Notes: generated from the sequence alone by a model not told the origin. Shown: positions 49,943 through 59,765, counted from the stretch's first letter. The stretch is 64,000 bases of DNA from Paenibacillus paeoniae (GCF_003388735.1 NZ_QUBQ01000004.1:62001-126000), one strand, 5' to 3'. Program-made: numbers and translations.

Positions 49943-51349
49943 TTACATGTGTACGGCTGGTCGTTCAGGTTCCTTATCTGGCAGCACAAGTGCATGCTTC
50001 TCCCATGCCCGGCTCTTCCAGCGGAAATAGAAGATGAAGGCTCTGAGCCATTCATCGGCCGCAATAGCCAGCCAAATACCGACGAGTCCCATATTGAAAT
50101 GGAAAACGAACAAATAACCAAGCGATAAGCTCATCCCCACCATCGAGAACATACCGATGAATAGCGGATATTTGGCATCGCCGGATGCGCGCAGCGCATT
50201 GACAAGAACAAGATTTATGGTACGGCCAGTCTCCAGCAGCAAGCTGTACAGCAGCACTTGCGCTCCGATACGCAGGACATCGGCATCCTCCGTGAACATA
50301 CCGACAAGCTGTTCCCGGAACAGCATAACGAGTGCTACGACAATCAATGTACCGATGCTTGCCGATCGGACGCTCAGCCAGACACGCTGGTAAGCGTCTT
50401 TGGGACGTCCTTCACCAACCAGACGACCCACGATAATGGAGGTTCCCATCCCGATCGCAAGCGCGAACAGATAGATGAACATCGAGATACTTGTTGCGTA
50501 TTGCTTGGCTGCGAGAGCCGCCTCACCCAGGAATGTCGTATAGAAAATGAAGATAATCTGGCAACTTTGATACATTACCTGCTCCAGTGCGGACGGAACA
50601 CCGATCTTCAATATCTTGCTGATATATTCCTTAGATAGATTAAAGTAATAACTGATCTGGATCCGTACCTCCATAATGCGGTACAACAGCCAGAAGAACA
50701 CCACAATAGCCAGCAAACGGCTCGCCACTGTCGAGATTGCCGCGCCCTCCACACCCAGCGCCGGCATGCCGAAGTTGCCGAAGATAAGCGCATAGTTGCC
50801 GATAATGTGAATAACGTTCATGCCAAGCGATACGAGCATCGCTTCCTTCGTAAAACCATGTACGCGAATAATGGCAGCAAGCGAGTTAATGATCGCTTGC
50901 AGGAAAATCGCTCCCCCTACGATGGCCAGATAGCTGTGCGCGAACTCATAGACTTCTCCTTGCAAGTTCAGCGAGCGGAGTAAATATCCGTTGAACACAA
51001 CGAACAGTACGCTCATTACAATGCCGACCAAGAGGTTGAGCGTAACGGCTAATGCCGATATTTTGGCCGCTTCAAAAAACTTCCGCGATCCAATGTATTG
51101 CGCCACTACGATAGATGCTCCGTTGCCAATGACCTCCAGCAGCAGTATGGAAATATGCAAAAACTGATTCGCCGCGCCGACACCTGATACCGCATTGTCG
51201 GAAATCGAGCTTAGCATGAACGTATCTGCAATACCCATCATCATAAATAACGAGATTTCTAAAAATATAGGCCATGTCAGGTAGAACAGCTTTAAATCTT
51301 TCGTACCCTTGCCTTTGCCTGTTGCTGTCTCTCCAGCATGCCCTTCCAT
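49943..51349 (-). CDS. MATE-family efflux transporter
   Basis: A 468-residue antiporter with 12 predicted membrane helices and two MatE repeats: LTWPIFLEISLFMMMGIADTFMLS in the first, GVPSALEQVMYQSCQIIFIFYTTFLG in the second. Members expel cationic drugs or metabolites using H+ or Na+. The ATG at 51349 has GAAGGTG 5-6 nt upstream; two earlier in-frame Met codons lack a site. The N-terminal 20 residues are hydrophilic (Gly/Lys/Glu). It is downstream of the germination operon but probably separate. Confidence 0.9.
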   Translation of the reverse strand: MEGHAGETATGKGKGTKDLKLFYLTWPIFLEISLFMMMGIADTFMLSSISDNAVSGVGAANQFLHISILLLEVIGNGASIVVAQYIGSRKFFEAAKISALAVTLNLLVGIVMSVLFVVFNGYLLRSLNLQGEVYEFAHSYLAIVGGAIFLQAIINSLAAIIRVHGFTKEAMLVSLGMNVIHIIGNYALIFGNFGMPALGVEGAAISTVASRLLAIVVFFWLLYRIMEVRIQISYYFNLSKEYISKILKIGVPSALEQVMYQSCQIIFIFYTTFLGEAALAAKQYATSISMFIYLFALAIGMGTSIIVGRLVGEGRPKDAYQRVWLSVRSASIGTLIVVALVMLFREQLVGMFTEDADVLRIGAQVLLYSLLLETGRTINLVLVNALRASGDAKYPLFIGMFSMVGMSLSLGYLFVFHFNMGLVGIWLAIAADEWLRAFIFYFRWKSRAWEKHALVLPDKEPERPAVHM

Positions 51350-51475
51350 GTCATCACCTTCACTCTTCATCATGCGCTATGCCTGCTAGAGGCTCTGCCG
51401 TATCGTATCGTAGCACACAAACGAAAAAGTTACATCAGTGATTATTGGTAAAAAAGAATGTGATTTTGTGTTGCT

Positions 51476-52567
51476 CTATTTTTTCTTGCGAATAGCATGA
51501 ACTCCGAGTAAAACAAGGGGAAGGAAAAAACAAAACGTCGCAATAAATGGCACCCACGCATTTTCCTCATATTCACTGCTATGCATCACATTAGGGTGTA
51601 CCACGAGTGACAAAGCAACGAAAAGCATGCCCAAAGGGAGCACCACAGGACGATATTCCTTTAGATTAAAGAGCTGCTGCAGACCTAATACGGCACCATA
51701 AAAGTAAAAGCACAACCGGTAAAAAATAGTGATAAACCACATAATAGCCATGACGATCTCGATTCGCTGCAGAAAGTGGCCGACGTTGATTTTTTTGGCA
51801 AGCGCATAGCTGGGATAGGTTTGTCTGGCGGTCATATCGGGACCTAGAACCGTAATGCACAGCACAATAATTAGCAACAGAGCTATCCCTGCTATCGTGA
51901 TGCCTTGATAAAACCCTTTAACTGCGGCTTGCGGTTGATCAATATCTGAAGGAAAGACGGAAAGCAGCAAAAATGAAGTCATTGAAAATACACTGGTGTA
52001 ATACATGGTTGCCCAGACCAAGCTCTTCATACTTGTCTCCATAACAGGCTGAAGACGTTCAATATGAATCTGCGGAGTTACGAATAGCGCCAAAATGACG
52101 ATTAATAACACGAACACGGGAAACAACAGTTCTGCGGAGCGCGCCAATGTCTCAATGCCCATATAAATCGCCATCACGACAACAAGGGCAAACATAATAT
52201 TGAAAGCCTGTACCGGTGTTGATTGCATAATCTGGGTGGTCATGAAATTACCAACATAAAATAAAACCTCAGAAGCCGTCACCAGGCAAAAGAAAACAAG
52301 AGCTGCGATGACTACCTTCCCCAGCCATTTTCCCAATACATGCTCAATGGTTGCAAACAACGGTCTTTGGCCAGGCAAACGTCCTACCGAGACATACAGC
52401 TTGGTCAGTGCAAGTCCAATCAGGAGTCCAAGAGCTGAAGCAATCCAACCATCCTGCTTGGCAATAGAGGCGAGAGCTGCAGGAATGATAAGTATGGGCG
52501 TACCAATGGTATAGAGAATAACGAGAATGGTGAATTGCCTAGCACTAATCTTTTCCTTTGTTCTCAT
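51476..52567 (-). CDS. spore germination receptor B subunit (second copy)
   Basis: A 363-residue GerAB/GerKB-type protein of the APC-like permease fold with ten predicted helices. It begins KISARQFTILVILYTIGTPILIIPA and contains TYPSYALAKKINVGHFLQRIEI, a family hallmark. B subunits bind nutrient germinants in the spore inner membrane. Start 52567 follows GGGAGGAG and lies inside the end of the preceding B-subunit gene (23-nt overlap). It is the last gene of the operon. Two B subunits in one operon suggest two alternative germinant specificities sharing A and C. Confidence 0.92.
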   Translation of the reverse strand: MRTKEKISARQFTILVILYTIGTPILIIPAALASIAKQDGWIASALGLLIGLALTKLYVSVGRLPGQRPLFATIEHVLGKWLGKVVIAALVFFCLVTASEVLFYVGNFMTTQIMQSTPVQAFNIMFALVVVMAIYMGIETLARSAELLFPVFVLLIVILALFVTPQIHIERLQPVMETSMKSLVWATMYYTSVFSMTSFLLLSVFPSDIDQPQAAVKGFYQGITIAGIALLLIIVLCITVLGPDMTARQTYPSYALAKKINVGHFLQRIEIVMAIMWFITIFYRLCFYFYGAVLGLQQLFNLKEYRPVVLPLGMLFVALSLVVHPNVMHSSEYEENAWVPFIATFCFFLPLVLLGVHAIRKKK

Positions 52568-53675
52568 GTCCAAGCTCCTCCCTTCTGCCCGCAGCGGAAC
52601 GACGCATAGCGTATGCAGCAAGCAGCGCCAACGACAGGATGACGCTGAACGTCATATCCATATATGGCCAGTATTGATCCACTTCATGAAAATCGAGAAT
52701 ATTCGACGAAATGAGCAAGGCGAAAAAAACAAGCAGCATACTGAACGGGAGCTCCATTCCCTTATCGGTGCGCATTCCAGTCGTCTGGGCAAAAGCAGTC
52801 TGGAGCACCTTAAAGAAAACAGCTGATTTGATAAAGGAGGACAGTAGCCACATGAAGGCCAATATCACTTCCAACCGTTGAAAAAATTTGCCAATACTGA
52901 TTTTTTTGGCAAGCGCGTAGCTGGGATAGATGCTTCTTGACGCATAATCAGGGCCAAGCACCAGTATGGATAATAAAATGATGGAGAGCAGCACAATCCC
53001 CCCAAACAAGGCTCCCTTCACCATATTAGAGCGCATCACTTCCGGCTTCCGCACGCCAGGAATAACCATAAACAGCACTGCCAGCTCCATGAAAGGATAG
53101 GCCGTCATTGTAATGGAGCCCCGCAAGATCGGCTTCAAACCCCCGTCCCATACGGGGAGCAAGTTGTTCAGCTTGATCTCAGGAATCAGGAACAAAATGA
53201 ACACAATAAGAAACAAAAGGAAAAACGAGAACAAAAACTCCCCCGTTCGCGCAATGGTTTCTAACCCCAAACGTGCCGCCATCGCCATAATGCCCGCGTA
53301 CATAATATGAATCGCTTGAATAGGGGTTTCCGGCATCATCTGCGTCGTCATGAAATCACCGATTTCACGGGTATGGGCACTAATCGAGAGAAACAAGTAC
53401 ATCACAAAGCAGCCGGATACCGCCTTCCCCACCCATTTTCCGAACAGCCTCTCCGAAGATTGCATCAGGGTCATACGAGGATATAGTCTGCCGGCAGCAC
53501 TTATCAGCCATACAACGATCATTCCGGCCGCAAGACCGATTATTGCAGATATCCAGGCATTCTGCTTCGCCGCATTGGCCGGTATAGAGGGAAGAACGAG
53601 CATAGAATCCCCGATTGAAATATACGCGGCCAATAATGCGAATTGCCTGCCGCTCAGCCCTTCAGTCAACTTCAT
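52545..53675 (-). CDS. spore germination receptor B subunit (first copy)
   Basis: A 376-residue GerAB/GerKB family permease-like protein: LSGRQFALLAAYISIGDSMLVLPSIPANAAKQ at the start, IYPSYALAKKISIGKFFQRLEVILAFMW in the middle, and a basic C-terminal tail. By eye it shares the architecture of the following B-subunit gene, suggesting a tandem duplication that has diverged. It starts 14 nt after the small D-type gene. Confidence 0.92.
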   Translation of the reverse strand: MKLTEGLSGRQFALLAAYISIGDSMLVLPSIPANAAKQNAWISAIIGLAAGMIVVWLISAAGRLYPRMTLMQSSERLFGKWVGKAVSGCFVMYLFLSISAHTREIGDFMTTQMMPETPIQAIHIMYAGIMAMAARLGLETIARTGEFLFSFFLLFLIVFILFLIPEIKLNNLLPVWDGGLKPILRGSITMTAYPFMELAVLFMVIPGVRKPEVMRSNMVKGALFGGIVLLSIILLSILVLGPDYASRSIYPSYALAKKISIGKFFQRLEVILAFMWLLSSFIKSAVFFKVLQTAFAQTTGMRTDKGMELPFSMLLVFFALLISSNILDFHEVDQYWPYMDMTFSVILSLALLAAYAMRRSAAGRREELGHENKGKD

Positions 53676-53689
53676 CGCTTCATCCCCTG

Positions 53690-53923
53690 TTAATTCAGCA
53701 CGCTATCCAACAGCCGTCCGATTGGCCCGTACACGCTTGAGACCCAGTCGAGCGGATTCGGAAGCGGAATATGCATGCTTTGAACTATGCCAATCCCTGT
53801 AGCGAGCAATAAAATCATCGAGAAGAGAACCAGCTCCTTCTTCAGACGTTTCTTCCATAGGGCAGGTACTTCCAACATCGCAATCGTCACAGCTGTCAAC
53901 AGGATGCCCGTAATGGAGAGCAT
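53690..53923 (-). CDS. spore germination receptor D-type small membrane subunit
   Basis: A 77-residue protein with two membrane helices (LSITGILLTAVTIAML and LVLFSMILLLATGIGIVQSM) joined by a basic loop WKKRLKKE, then a short C-terminal tail. Small two-helix D subunits of this size occur in many GerA-type receptor operons and modulate receptor function in Bacillus. It lies between gerC and gerB genes. The ATG at 53923 is preferred because AAGGAG is 9 nt upstream; the ATG at 53929 directly abuts the gerC stop. Confidence 0.8.
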   Translation of the reverse strand: MLSITGILLTAVTIAMLEVPALWKKRLKKELVLFSMILLLATGIGIVQSMHIPLPNPLDWVSSVYGPIGRLLDSVLN

Positions 53924-53929
53924 AGCCAT

Positions 53930-55129
53930 CTACTCCTTTAGGTCGTTCAAAAATGATTCGCCAATTGTTCCGATTCGCCTGATTTTCACATCAACATTGA
54001 ACCGGATCTTCATCTTGGAGAACTGTTCATCCCAGTGCTCCTTGTTTCCCCTCCAGTAGCCCGGCGCAGCCCGGTGCACAGCGTCTCCGAATCCGAACAC
54101 ATCGCACTTCATCTTCTGCGCTTTCAATACGGCACGCTCAGCATGCTTCTGCATGACAGCTTCGGCAGCCTTTTCGATCTCGTACAACGTTTGGGATGTG
54201 GTCAGCTTGACTTTACACTCGACGTCCGCAACGTTGGCTTCCGTATACATAACTACCTCTGCCTCCGGTTGTCCGTTCTTCACTTTAGCTTTGATAGCAG
54301 CCTTAGAGCGGATGACCTCGATGGCGAGCTTTCCCCCCTTGGGGCACGTCGTTTCAACTACGGTGCTGTGCAGCCGATCCGTAATGTTGCTAAAGCCCTT
54401 GCTTTCCTCCTCATTCATCCAGCCGACCAGCTTATCTTCTCTGAATATCGCAATGCCTTTGTACTGGATATGGGTAGGTGTTTCCGGAGTCTCAATGTTT
54501 TTCCGTTTGCTCCCCATCTCAGGATCTCCATCAATCATAATGCCTGTCAGAGTAGCCTGAATGCCGGGACTTACGATGTTGGTAATCAGCTCGTCCAGCT
54601 GTACAGCAACCGTCGGCGCCCATGATTTGGCTGACACCTCCAGAGACGCATACAATTTGGATGCCGGAATCTTTTCGATTGGTGTCAAAATATTCAACAC
54701 CTGTTGCGCCGTCGTATCCTTGGCGACAACAATATAGAAATCTGTGCGCCCCTCCTGATCCCGTGACATCAAGTCCAGCACCTCACCCATGCCTTTCCTG
54801 GCTAGTTCCTCCCCGATCACAAATATTCTCAGATGAGAGAAGTACAGCTTGCGCGGCGTCACCGTTGTCATCTTCCTGATCGCCTCGAATACCGTATCTC
54901 CAGTCTCATGATAAGTCGTCACCGGCGATAGCCCGATGCTGCCGCGGCGCGACGCTACCTCGCCGGGATCGACGACCTGAACCGTAACCAAATATTTGCC
55001 CTTGACCGTATCTATACCAACTGCAGCGACAATGGCAAGATCGTTCAATTCGCGACGATTCCAGCAGCCTGACAGCAGTGGAGTCAGAATGAGTAAAAGG
55101 ACAAAGAGCCATATCGCTTTTCGTGCCAC
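53930..55129 (-). CDS. spore germination receptor C subunit (lipoprotein)
   Basis: A 399-residue GerAC/GerKC-type lipoprotein: signal peptide with lipobox LLSGC (Cys about residue 22), then the family start WNRRELNDLAIVAAVGIDTVKGKYLVTVQV, FEAIRKMTTVTPRKLYFSHLRIFVIGEELARKG, and a C-terminal domain. It anchors to the spore inner membrane and is needed with A and B for nutrient sensing. It follows the A subunit after 33 nt. Confidence 0.95.
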   Translation of the reverse strand: MARKAIWLFVLLLILTPLLSGCWNRRELNDLAIVAAVGIDTVKGKYLVTVQVVDPGEVASRRGSIGLSPVTTYHETGDTVFEAIRKMTTVTPRKLYFSHLRIFVIGEELARKGMGEVLDLMSRDQEGRTDFYIVVAKDTTAQQVLNILTPIEKIPASKLYASLEVSAKSWAPTVAVQLDELITNIVSPGIQATLTGIMIDGDPEMGSKRKNIETPETPTHIQYKGIAIFREDKLVGWMNEEESKGFSNITDRLHSTVVETTCPKGGKLAIEVIRSKAAIKAKVKNGQPEAEVVMYTEANVADVECKVKLTTSQTLYEIEKAAEAVMQKHAERAVLKAQKMKCDVFGFGDAVHRAAPGYWRGNKEHWDEQFSKMKIRFNVDVKIRRIGTIGESFLNDLKE

Positions 55130-55162
55130 TGCCTCTTTCCTCCTTACAATCGATAATGGCGT

Positions 55163-56731
55163 TCAAGGTTTGGGCTTTGCCGACGCTGGCTTCTGCTGGC
55201 GTCTCTTGTTGTTCCGATTCATAAGCTTAGGACGGGTAACTTGCGCCCAGTGAGGCATTCGAAATATGGCATCCTTTTGATCGCTTATAATAAGCGGGGC
55301 GAACGGGCCCATATACGGTACGCCGAAGGAGCGCAAACTGCTGACATGCAGCACAATAGCGAACGTACCGATGATAATGCCATACAATCCAAAGGTTGCC
55401 GCAAGCCCCATTAGCGGGAATCGCAGCATCCGCATCGTATTAGCCAAGCTGTATGACGGGAATACAAAACTGGCAATGGCAGTCGTCGAAACCACGATAA
55501 CCATAGCCGCGGATATAATCCCTGCCTCGACGGCTGCCTGACCGATGACCAAAGTGCCAACGATAGAGACCGCAGGGCCGATGGATCGCGGCATCCGAAG
55601 GCCTGCCTCCCGCAATATTTCGAAAGCCACTTCCATCATGATCGCCTCGATGAAAGCCGGGAACGGTATCCCTTCCCTTTGTGCCGCCAAGCTGTATAGC
55701 AGCTGAGTCGGAATCATCTCTTGATGATAGGTCGTTATCGCCACATAAAGGGACGGTCCAAACAACGCGATAAATACGCCGATATACCGCAAAATCCGGA
55801 TCAAGGTGCTAATATCGAACCGATGATAATAATCCTCTGCCGAATGAAGAAAAGAAACAAATAAGGCGGGCACAATAAGCACCATCGGCGTTCCGTCCAC
55901 CAAGATGGCAATCTTGCCCTCCAGCAGCTCCGCAGCAACCACATCCGGACGCTCGCTATTATAGATCGTCGGGAACGGCGTATACGTCTCATCCTGTATC
56001 AGTTCCTCGATATAGCCGCTCTCCAATATGCCGTCGATATCAATACGTTCAAGCCGGATACGAACCTCTTCCACTACTTTGTCTTCTGCGATGCCTTTGA
56101 TGAACATAACAGACACCTCAGTCCCTGTTACGCGCCCGATCTGACGAGTTTCCAGCCATAAATTCGGGTCTTTGATTTTCCTGCGGATCATTGCCGTATT
56201 CGTACGAAGCGTCTCGGTAAAGGCCTCTTTGGGGCCCCTTACCACTGTCTCCGTCAACGTCTCGCTAATTCCGCGGTCTCTCCAGCCTCTCGTTCCTGCT
56301 GTAATAGCAGCGGCGTGGCCGTCTACAAGCACCACGGATTCACCAGACAGCAACGAGGTGAATAGCTGACCGAAGTTCGAAATTTCTTTCGTCTCGCCAA
56401 TCGCTAGTACGTTACTCGCCAACAATTGGGGACTGATAGAGGCAGGGTCATGCTTGCTCTCTTCCTTCACTCGATCATGGAGCATAGCTGATTCCAATAT
56501 AAATTCGGACACCAATTGCTTGTCCGCCAAGCCGTCCGTATATACGACGGCCCATGCGATTTCGCCCGGCAGCCCTACTTGGCGGATAACAATGTCAGAG
56601 CTGTTGCCAAGCTGCTGTCTGATCAGCTCCAAGTTATCTGGAAGGCTGGCCATAATCGATTTCTCTTTTAACGCTTGTTCCTTAAGATTCTGACTGGAGG
56701 TCTGGGGCTGTTTTTCCTTTTTTTCCTTCAT
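55163..56731 (-). CDS. spore germination receptor A subunit
   Basis: A 522-residue GerAA/GerKA-type protein with a long N-terminal soluble region (residues 1-290; SDIVIRQVGLPGEIAWAVVYTDGLAD; LLSGESVVLVDGHAAAITAGTRGWRDRGISE). Membrane helices follow (about 300-480) with LYVAITTYHQEMIPTQLLYSLAAQREGIPFP, the most conserved family stretch. The A subunits assemble into pentameric ion channels that open on germinant binding. It is the first gene of the operon. The ATG at 56731 follows GAGGGTG; a GTG one codon earlier is an alternative. Confidence 0.95.
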   Translation of the reverse strand: MKEKKEKQPQTSSQNLKEQALKEKSIMASLPDNLELIRQQLGNSSDIVIRQVGLPGEIAWAVVYTDGLADKQLVSEFILESAMLHDRVKEESKHDPASISPQLLASNVLAIGETKEISNFGQLFTSLLSGESVVLVDGHAAAITAGTRGWRDRGISETLTETVVRGPKEAFTETLRTNTAMIRRKIKDPNLWLETRQIGRVTGTEVSVMFIKGIAEDKVVEEVRIRLERIDIDGILESGYIEELIQDETYTPFPTIYNSERPDVVAAELLEGKIAILVDGTPMVLIVPALFVSFLHSAEDYYHRFDISTLIRILRYIGVFIALFGPSLYVAITTYHQEMIPTQLLYSLAAQREGIPFPAFIEAIMMEVAFEILREAGLRMPRSIGPAVSIVGTLVIGQAAVEAGIISAAMVIVVSTTAIASFVFPSYSLANTMRMLRFPLMGLAATFGLYGIIIGTFAIVLHVSSLRSFGVPYMGPFAPLIISDQKDAIFRMPHWAQVTRPKLMNRNNKRRQQKPASAKPKP

Positions 56732-56884
56732 CACGAATCACCCTCGAGGTTGTATGCTAATAGTCCATTATGAACATGATTAGACAATTTTAGACATTTT
56801 CTTCAAGCACAAAATCCGTTTGCACCCGCTTGACTCCATTCTTGTTTCCCGCTATTCTTATAATCAATACTTGAAATATACAAC

Positions 56885-57210
56885 TACAGCCAAGATGGGA
56901 AGTAGTACCCGATAAAGCGTATGCTTATAGCGAGCCGGCGATTGGTGAAAGGTCCGGCGCATCCGCATTCGGCGAATGGATCCCATCGCTTCAAACCGAA
57001 CACTGGGGCCTCGGAATGGCTTAAGTCAGTAGGCTTTGACGGACTCTCCCCCCGTTATTCAGGGAGACATGATCGAAAGTATGCAAGGGACGCGGCAACG
57101 CGCTTATTGCTCCGTTCATGGCTAAGAGCGGCCAATGGCCGAATTCGGGTGGTATCGCGGAGTTTAACGCTTCGTCCCTTGCAGGGGGACGGGCGTTTTT
57201 TTATTGCCTT
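56885..57210 (+). promoter_or_regulatory. T-box riboswitch of trpS
   Basis: Stem I is closed by GATGGG (56894-56899) pairing with CCCATC (56982-56987). Just before the 3' arm lies the specifier TGG (Trp) followed by A (56977-56979), opposite an AGTAGTA loop-E-like strand. Downstream are the T-box core TTCGGGTGGTATCGCGGAG (near 57142-57162) and a terminator, AACGCTTCGTCCC paired with GGGGACGGGCGTT then TTTTTT (about 57167-57205). Uncharged tRNA-Trp should promote readthrough into trpS. Confidence 0.92.
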
Positions 57211-57255
57211 GGTTCCCCAATCTGTTCAAACTATTGGAGAAAAGAGGAGTTTCAG

Positions 57256-58242
57256 ATGAGCAAACGTATCTTATCCGGCATCAAGCCAAGCGGTGATCTT
57301 AACATTGGAGGTTATGTAGGAGCGCTTCAGCAGTTCGTGAAGCTTCAAGAGGAGTACGAGGGTTACTTCTTCGTGCCCGACCTGCATGCCATTACCGTTC
57401 CGCAAGACCCTAAGGAGCTGCGCGAGCGTTCCCGTCAGATCGCTGCGCTGTACATTGCCGCAGGAGTAGATCCTGTACGCAACACCATCTTCATGCAGTC
57501 GCATGTGCCTGCTCATGTCGAGCTGGGATGGATTATGGAGACGCAGGCTTACTTCGGCGAGATGAGCCGCATGACTCAATTCAAGGAGAAATCGGACGGC
57601 AAAGACGCTGTCAGCTCCGCCCTGTTCACGTATCCTGCGTTGATGGCAGCAGACATTCTGCTCTACCAGGCGACGCATGTTCCTGTCGGTGAAGACCAGA
57701 AGCAGCATCTGGAACTGACGCGCGATCTGGCAACCCGATTCAATAACCGCTTTGGCAAAACATTCATTTTGCCGGAGCCGGTCATTCAGGAAGTTGGAGC
57801 CCGAGTGATGGGACTCGACGATCCTTCGAAAAAAATGAGCAAAAGCAATCCGAACCAGAACAGCTACGTCCTTCTTCTGGACACACCTGCCGCCATTCGC
57901 AAGAAGTTCTCCAAAGCGGTGACGGACTCCGATATGAGCGTCCGCTACGACTGGGATAACAAGCCGGCCGTCAGCAATCTGATTGAAATCTATTCCGTCT
58001 TCTCCGATGAAGAGATTCCCGTAATCGAGAAGCGTTATGAAGGTCAAGGTTACGGCGCCTTCAAGAAGGATCTGGCTGAAGCTGTCATCCAGAAGCTGAC
58101 TCCGCTTCAAGAAAGATATCATGAGCTCGTCCATTCCGAAGAGTTGGACCGCATTCTCAAGGACGGCGCACGCAAAGCCTCCGAGGAAGCGCACAAAACA
58201 CTGGACGCGGCCAAACGGGCGATGGGGTTGCTGACATTCTAA
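57256..58242 (+). CDS. trpS: tryptophanyl-tRNA synthetase
   Basis: A 328-residue class Ic synthetase: SGIKPSGDLNIGGYVGALQQ carries the HIGH-type ATP site, FVPDLHAITVPQDP the Trp pocket, LMAADILLYQATHVPVGEDQKQHLELTRD the central region, and KKMSKSNPN the KMSKS loop. Length and order are typical of Bacillus TrpS. Start 57256 follows AGAGGAG; the longer reading frame passes through the T-box terminator and is not real. It is monocistronic with its own terminator. Confidence 0.97.
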   Translation: MSKRILSGIKPSGDLNIGGYVGALQQFVKLQEEYEGYFFVPDLHAITVPQDPKELRERSRQIAALYIAAGVDPVRNTIFMQSHVPAHVELGWIMETQAYFGEMSRMTQFKEKSDGKDAVSSALFTYPALMAADILLYQATHVPVGEDQKQHLELTRDLATRFNNRFGKTFILPEPVIQEVGARVMGLDDPSKKMSKSNPNQNSYVLLLDTPAAIRKKFSKAVTDSDMSVRYDWDNKPAVSNLIEIYSVFSDEEIPVIEKRYEGQGYGAFKKDLAEAVIQKLTPLQERYHELVHSEELDRILKDGARKASEEAHKTLDAAKRAMGLLTF

Positions 58243-58255
58243 GGTTCGCGCACAG

Positions 58256-58288
58256 GAAGAAAGGGCTCCCGACGGGAGCCCTTTCTTC
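58256..58288 (+). terminator. terminator after trpS
   Basis: GAAGAAAGGGCTCCC and GGGAGCCCTTTCTTC form a perfect 15-bp stem with a 3-nt loop. It sits between convergent genes and its T-rich arms could serve both directions. Confidence 0.85.
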
Positions 58289-58300
58289 CTGATTCATCCT

Positions 58301-59167
58301 TTAGGTGTTATCGATGGCGGTATAATATCCGTTTTGTTTATGAAAAACATAACCTCGCCCTAGTTCGTCCTGAAACAGATAATGCGTCTCATCATCTCCG
58401 ACATAGCTGAGATTTTCATTAATGGACATTAGAATGTGCTCGGCATCTTCTTTCGTAAAGGCATACTGAGCTGCCCGGCTCTTAATATCGCCGATTCGCC
58501 AGCTCTCTCCCGAACGCAGCAGTTCGATCTCCATATGTCTGGATACGGTATACGGCTGGTAAGAGTGGCCGAATGTCTTGAAGTTCAGCCGTACTTTATC
58601 TTCATCGTCCCTGGACAGCTCCAGACTTGGCTCATACATATTCACTGCGTACAACAGTTCGCTAGGCTCTAGCAGCCAGCCCGGATCATTTTCGTAAATC
58701 ATTTGCCATGGGTCCAGTCTCTGCTCCATGTTGTACTTCAGCAATGGAGACTTCAACTCTTCAAATGTCGGAGCCTCTTCCTTATGGAACAATCTTGTCT
58801 CTGCTGCTTGAACCAGAATCATCAGCGTCTCGTATTCAAGCTCATGCAGGATCTTCGCATACTCATTCTCGAATGTCGCATCCCGGAGCCAATGAGGCCG
58901 CTCCATCTCGCTTCCAGACTGCCCGTCATCAACCAGTGTTGATAGCTCTGCAGTTGACGGCAATACTGTCGGGTCTTGCGACGGATGTGGCGTGGTGACG
59001 TCGATCTCGAACGTTAACGGAGTAGAGGGCGACGATGGCTCTGAAGAACCTGTCTCTGCAACATCGTTCGGCGATCCCTGCTGACAACCTGCTACCGTAA
59101 CGGCGATGACCGCCGCCATGAGTATCCTTACCGCTTTTTGAAACGCCCGATGCCTCTCTCCTGTCAT
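58301..59167 (-). CDS. lipoprotein of unknown function, 288 residues
   Basis: Signal peptide with lipobox VAGC (Cys about residue 28), a 60-residue Ser/Pro/Thr-rich linker, and a soluble domain (about 90-288) starting WLRDATFENEYAKILHELEYET. The end FQDELGRGYVFHKQNGYYTAID reads like an anti-parallel beta module. No family is recognised. It is a separate unit from the next upstream lipoprotein gene (97-nt gap) but on the same strand; both may be envelope proteins expressed together. It has no cysteine other than the lipidated one. Confidence 0.75.
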   Translation of the reverse strand: MTGERHRAFQKAVRILMAAVIAVTVAGCQQGSPNDVAETGSSEPSSPSTPLTFEIDVTTPHPSQDPTVLPSTAELSTLVDDGQSGSEMERPHWLRDATFENEYAKILHELEYETLMILVQAAETRLFHKEEAPTFEELKSPLLKYNMEQRLDPWQMIYENDPGWLLEPSELLYAVNMYEPSLELSRDDEDKVRLNFKTFGHSYQPYTVSRHMEIELLRSGESWRIGDIKSRAAQYAFTKEDAEHILMSINENLSYVGDDETHYLFQDELGRGYVFHKQNGYYTAIDNT

Positions 59168-59264
59168 AACCGTCCCTCCTGCTTCCCTTTTTCATATAGA
59201 CGTTTCTTACTAGAAAATGGTTACAATAAACCTTAGGCAGACAGCACTGGAAATCAACGGACAG

Positions 59265-59765
59265 CTACCATATCCTTGGTTTAAGAGGCCTGCTCCATTC
59301 TTTTTCAATGATCAATCGTCCATTTTCCTCAACTAGTTTCACTTGCCCTTGATACTCATGCTCACCCAGCAGCTCGCCCGCTTCATCTTTAATACGTACC
59401 GGTATCCGGTATTCGTAATCGAATCTATCACTTTCCGCTTCCATTGACTTCAATTCAACTTCGCCAAGCTCGATATTCCGCTGATGTTCTGCAGCGAGGA
59501 TTAAAACCATCATATCGTTTGTGCGACGCGCCTCGAAACCTGCTTTGGAGAAATAAGGTTTGATTCTGTTTATCTGATCGATGACAAAGGAATCCTCTTG
59601 GATGTCCAATTCTCTATAATCCTTCACTTCCATCAGAGTCTTACTGTATTCCGTAATAAGCTCCTTAGCCTTGGCGTCCTTTTCCTCTGCGGAAGGGCCC
59701 GAGCAGGCTACCAATAGCAGGGATATTGCGATCAAGATGGACAGCATTCGTTGCATTTTGTTCAT
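59265..59765 (-). CDS. lipoprotein of unknown function, 166 residues
   Basis: A short lipoprotein: signal peptide with lipobox LLVAC (Cys about residue 21), then a charged alpha/beta domain (KELITEYSKTLMEVKDYRELD, RRTNDMMVLILAAEHQ, SDRFDYEYRIPVRIKDEAGE, GRLIIEKEWSRPLKPRIW). The C-terminal part resembles a small NTF2- or cystatin-like sheet, but I cannot name a family. The start has GAGGAGG 8 nt upstream. It is divergent from the BadF-type kinase at 59935. Confidence 0.75.
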   Translation of the reverse strand: MNKMQRMLSILIAISLLLVACSGPSAEEKDAKAKELITEYSKTLMEVKDYRELDIQEDSFVIDQINRIKPYFSKAGFEARRTNDMMVLILAAEHQRNIELGEVELKSMEAESDRFDYEYRIPVRIKDEAGELLGEHEYQGQVKLVEENGRLIIEKEWSRPLKPRIW

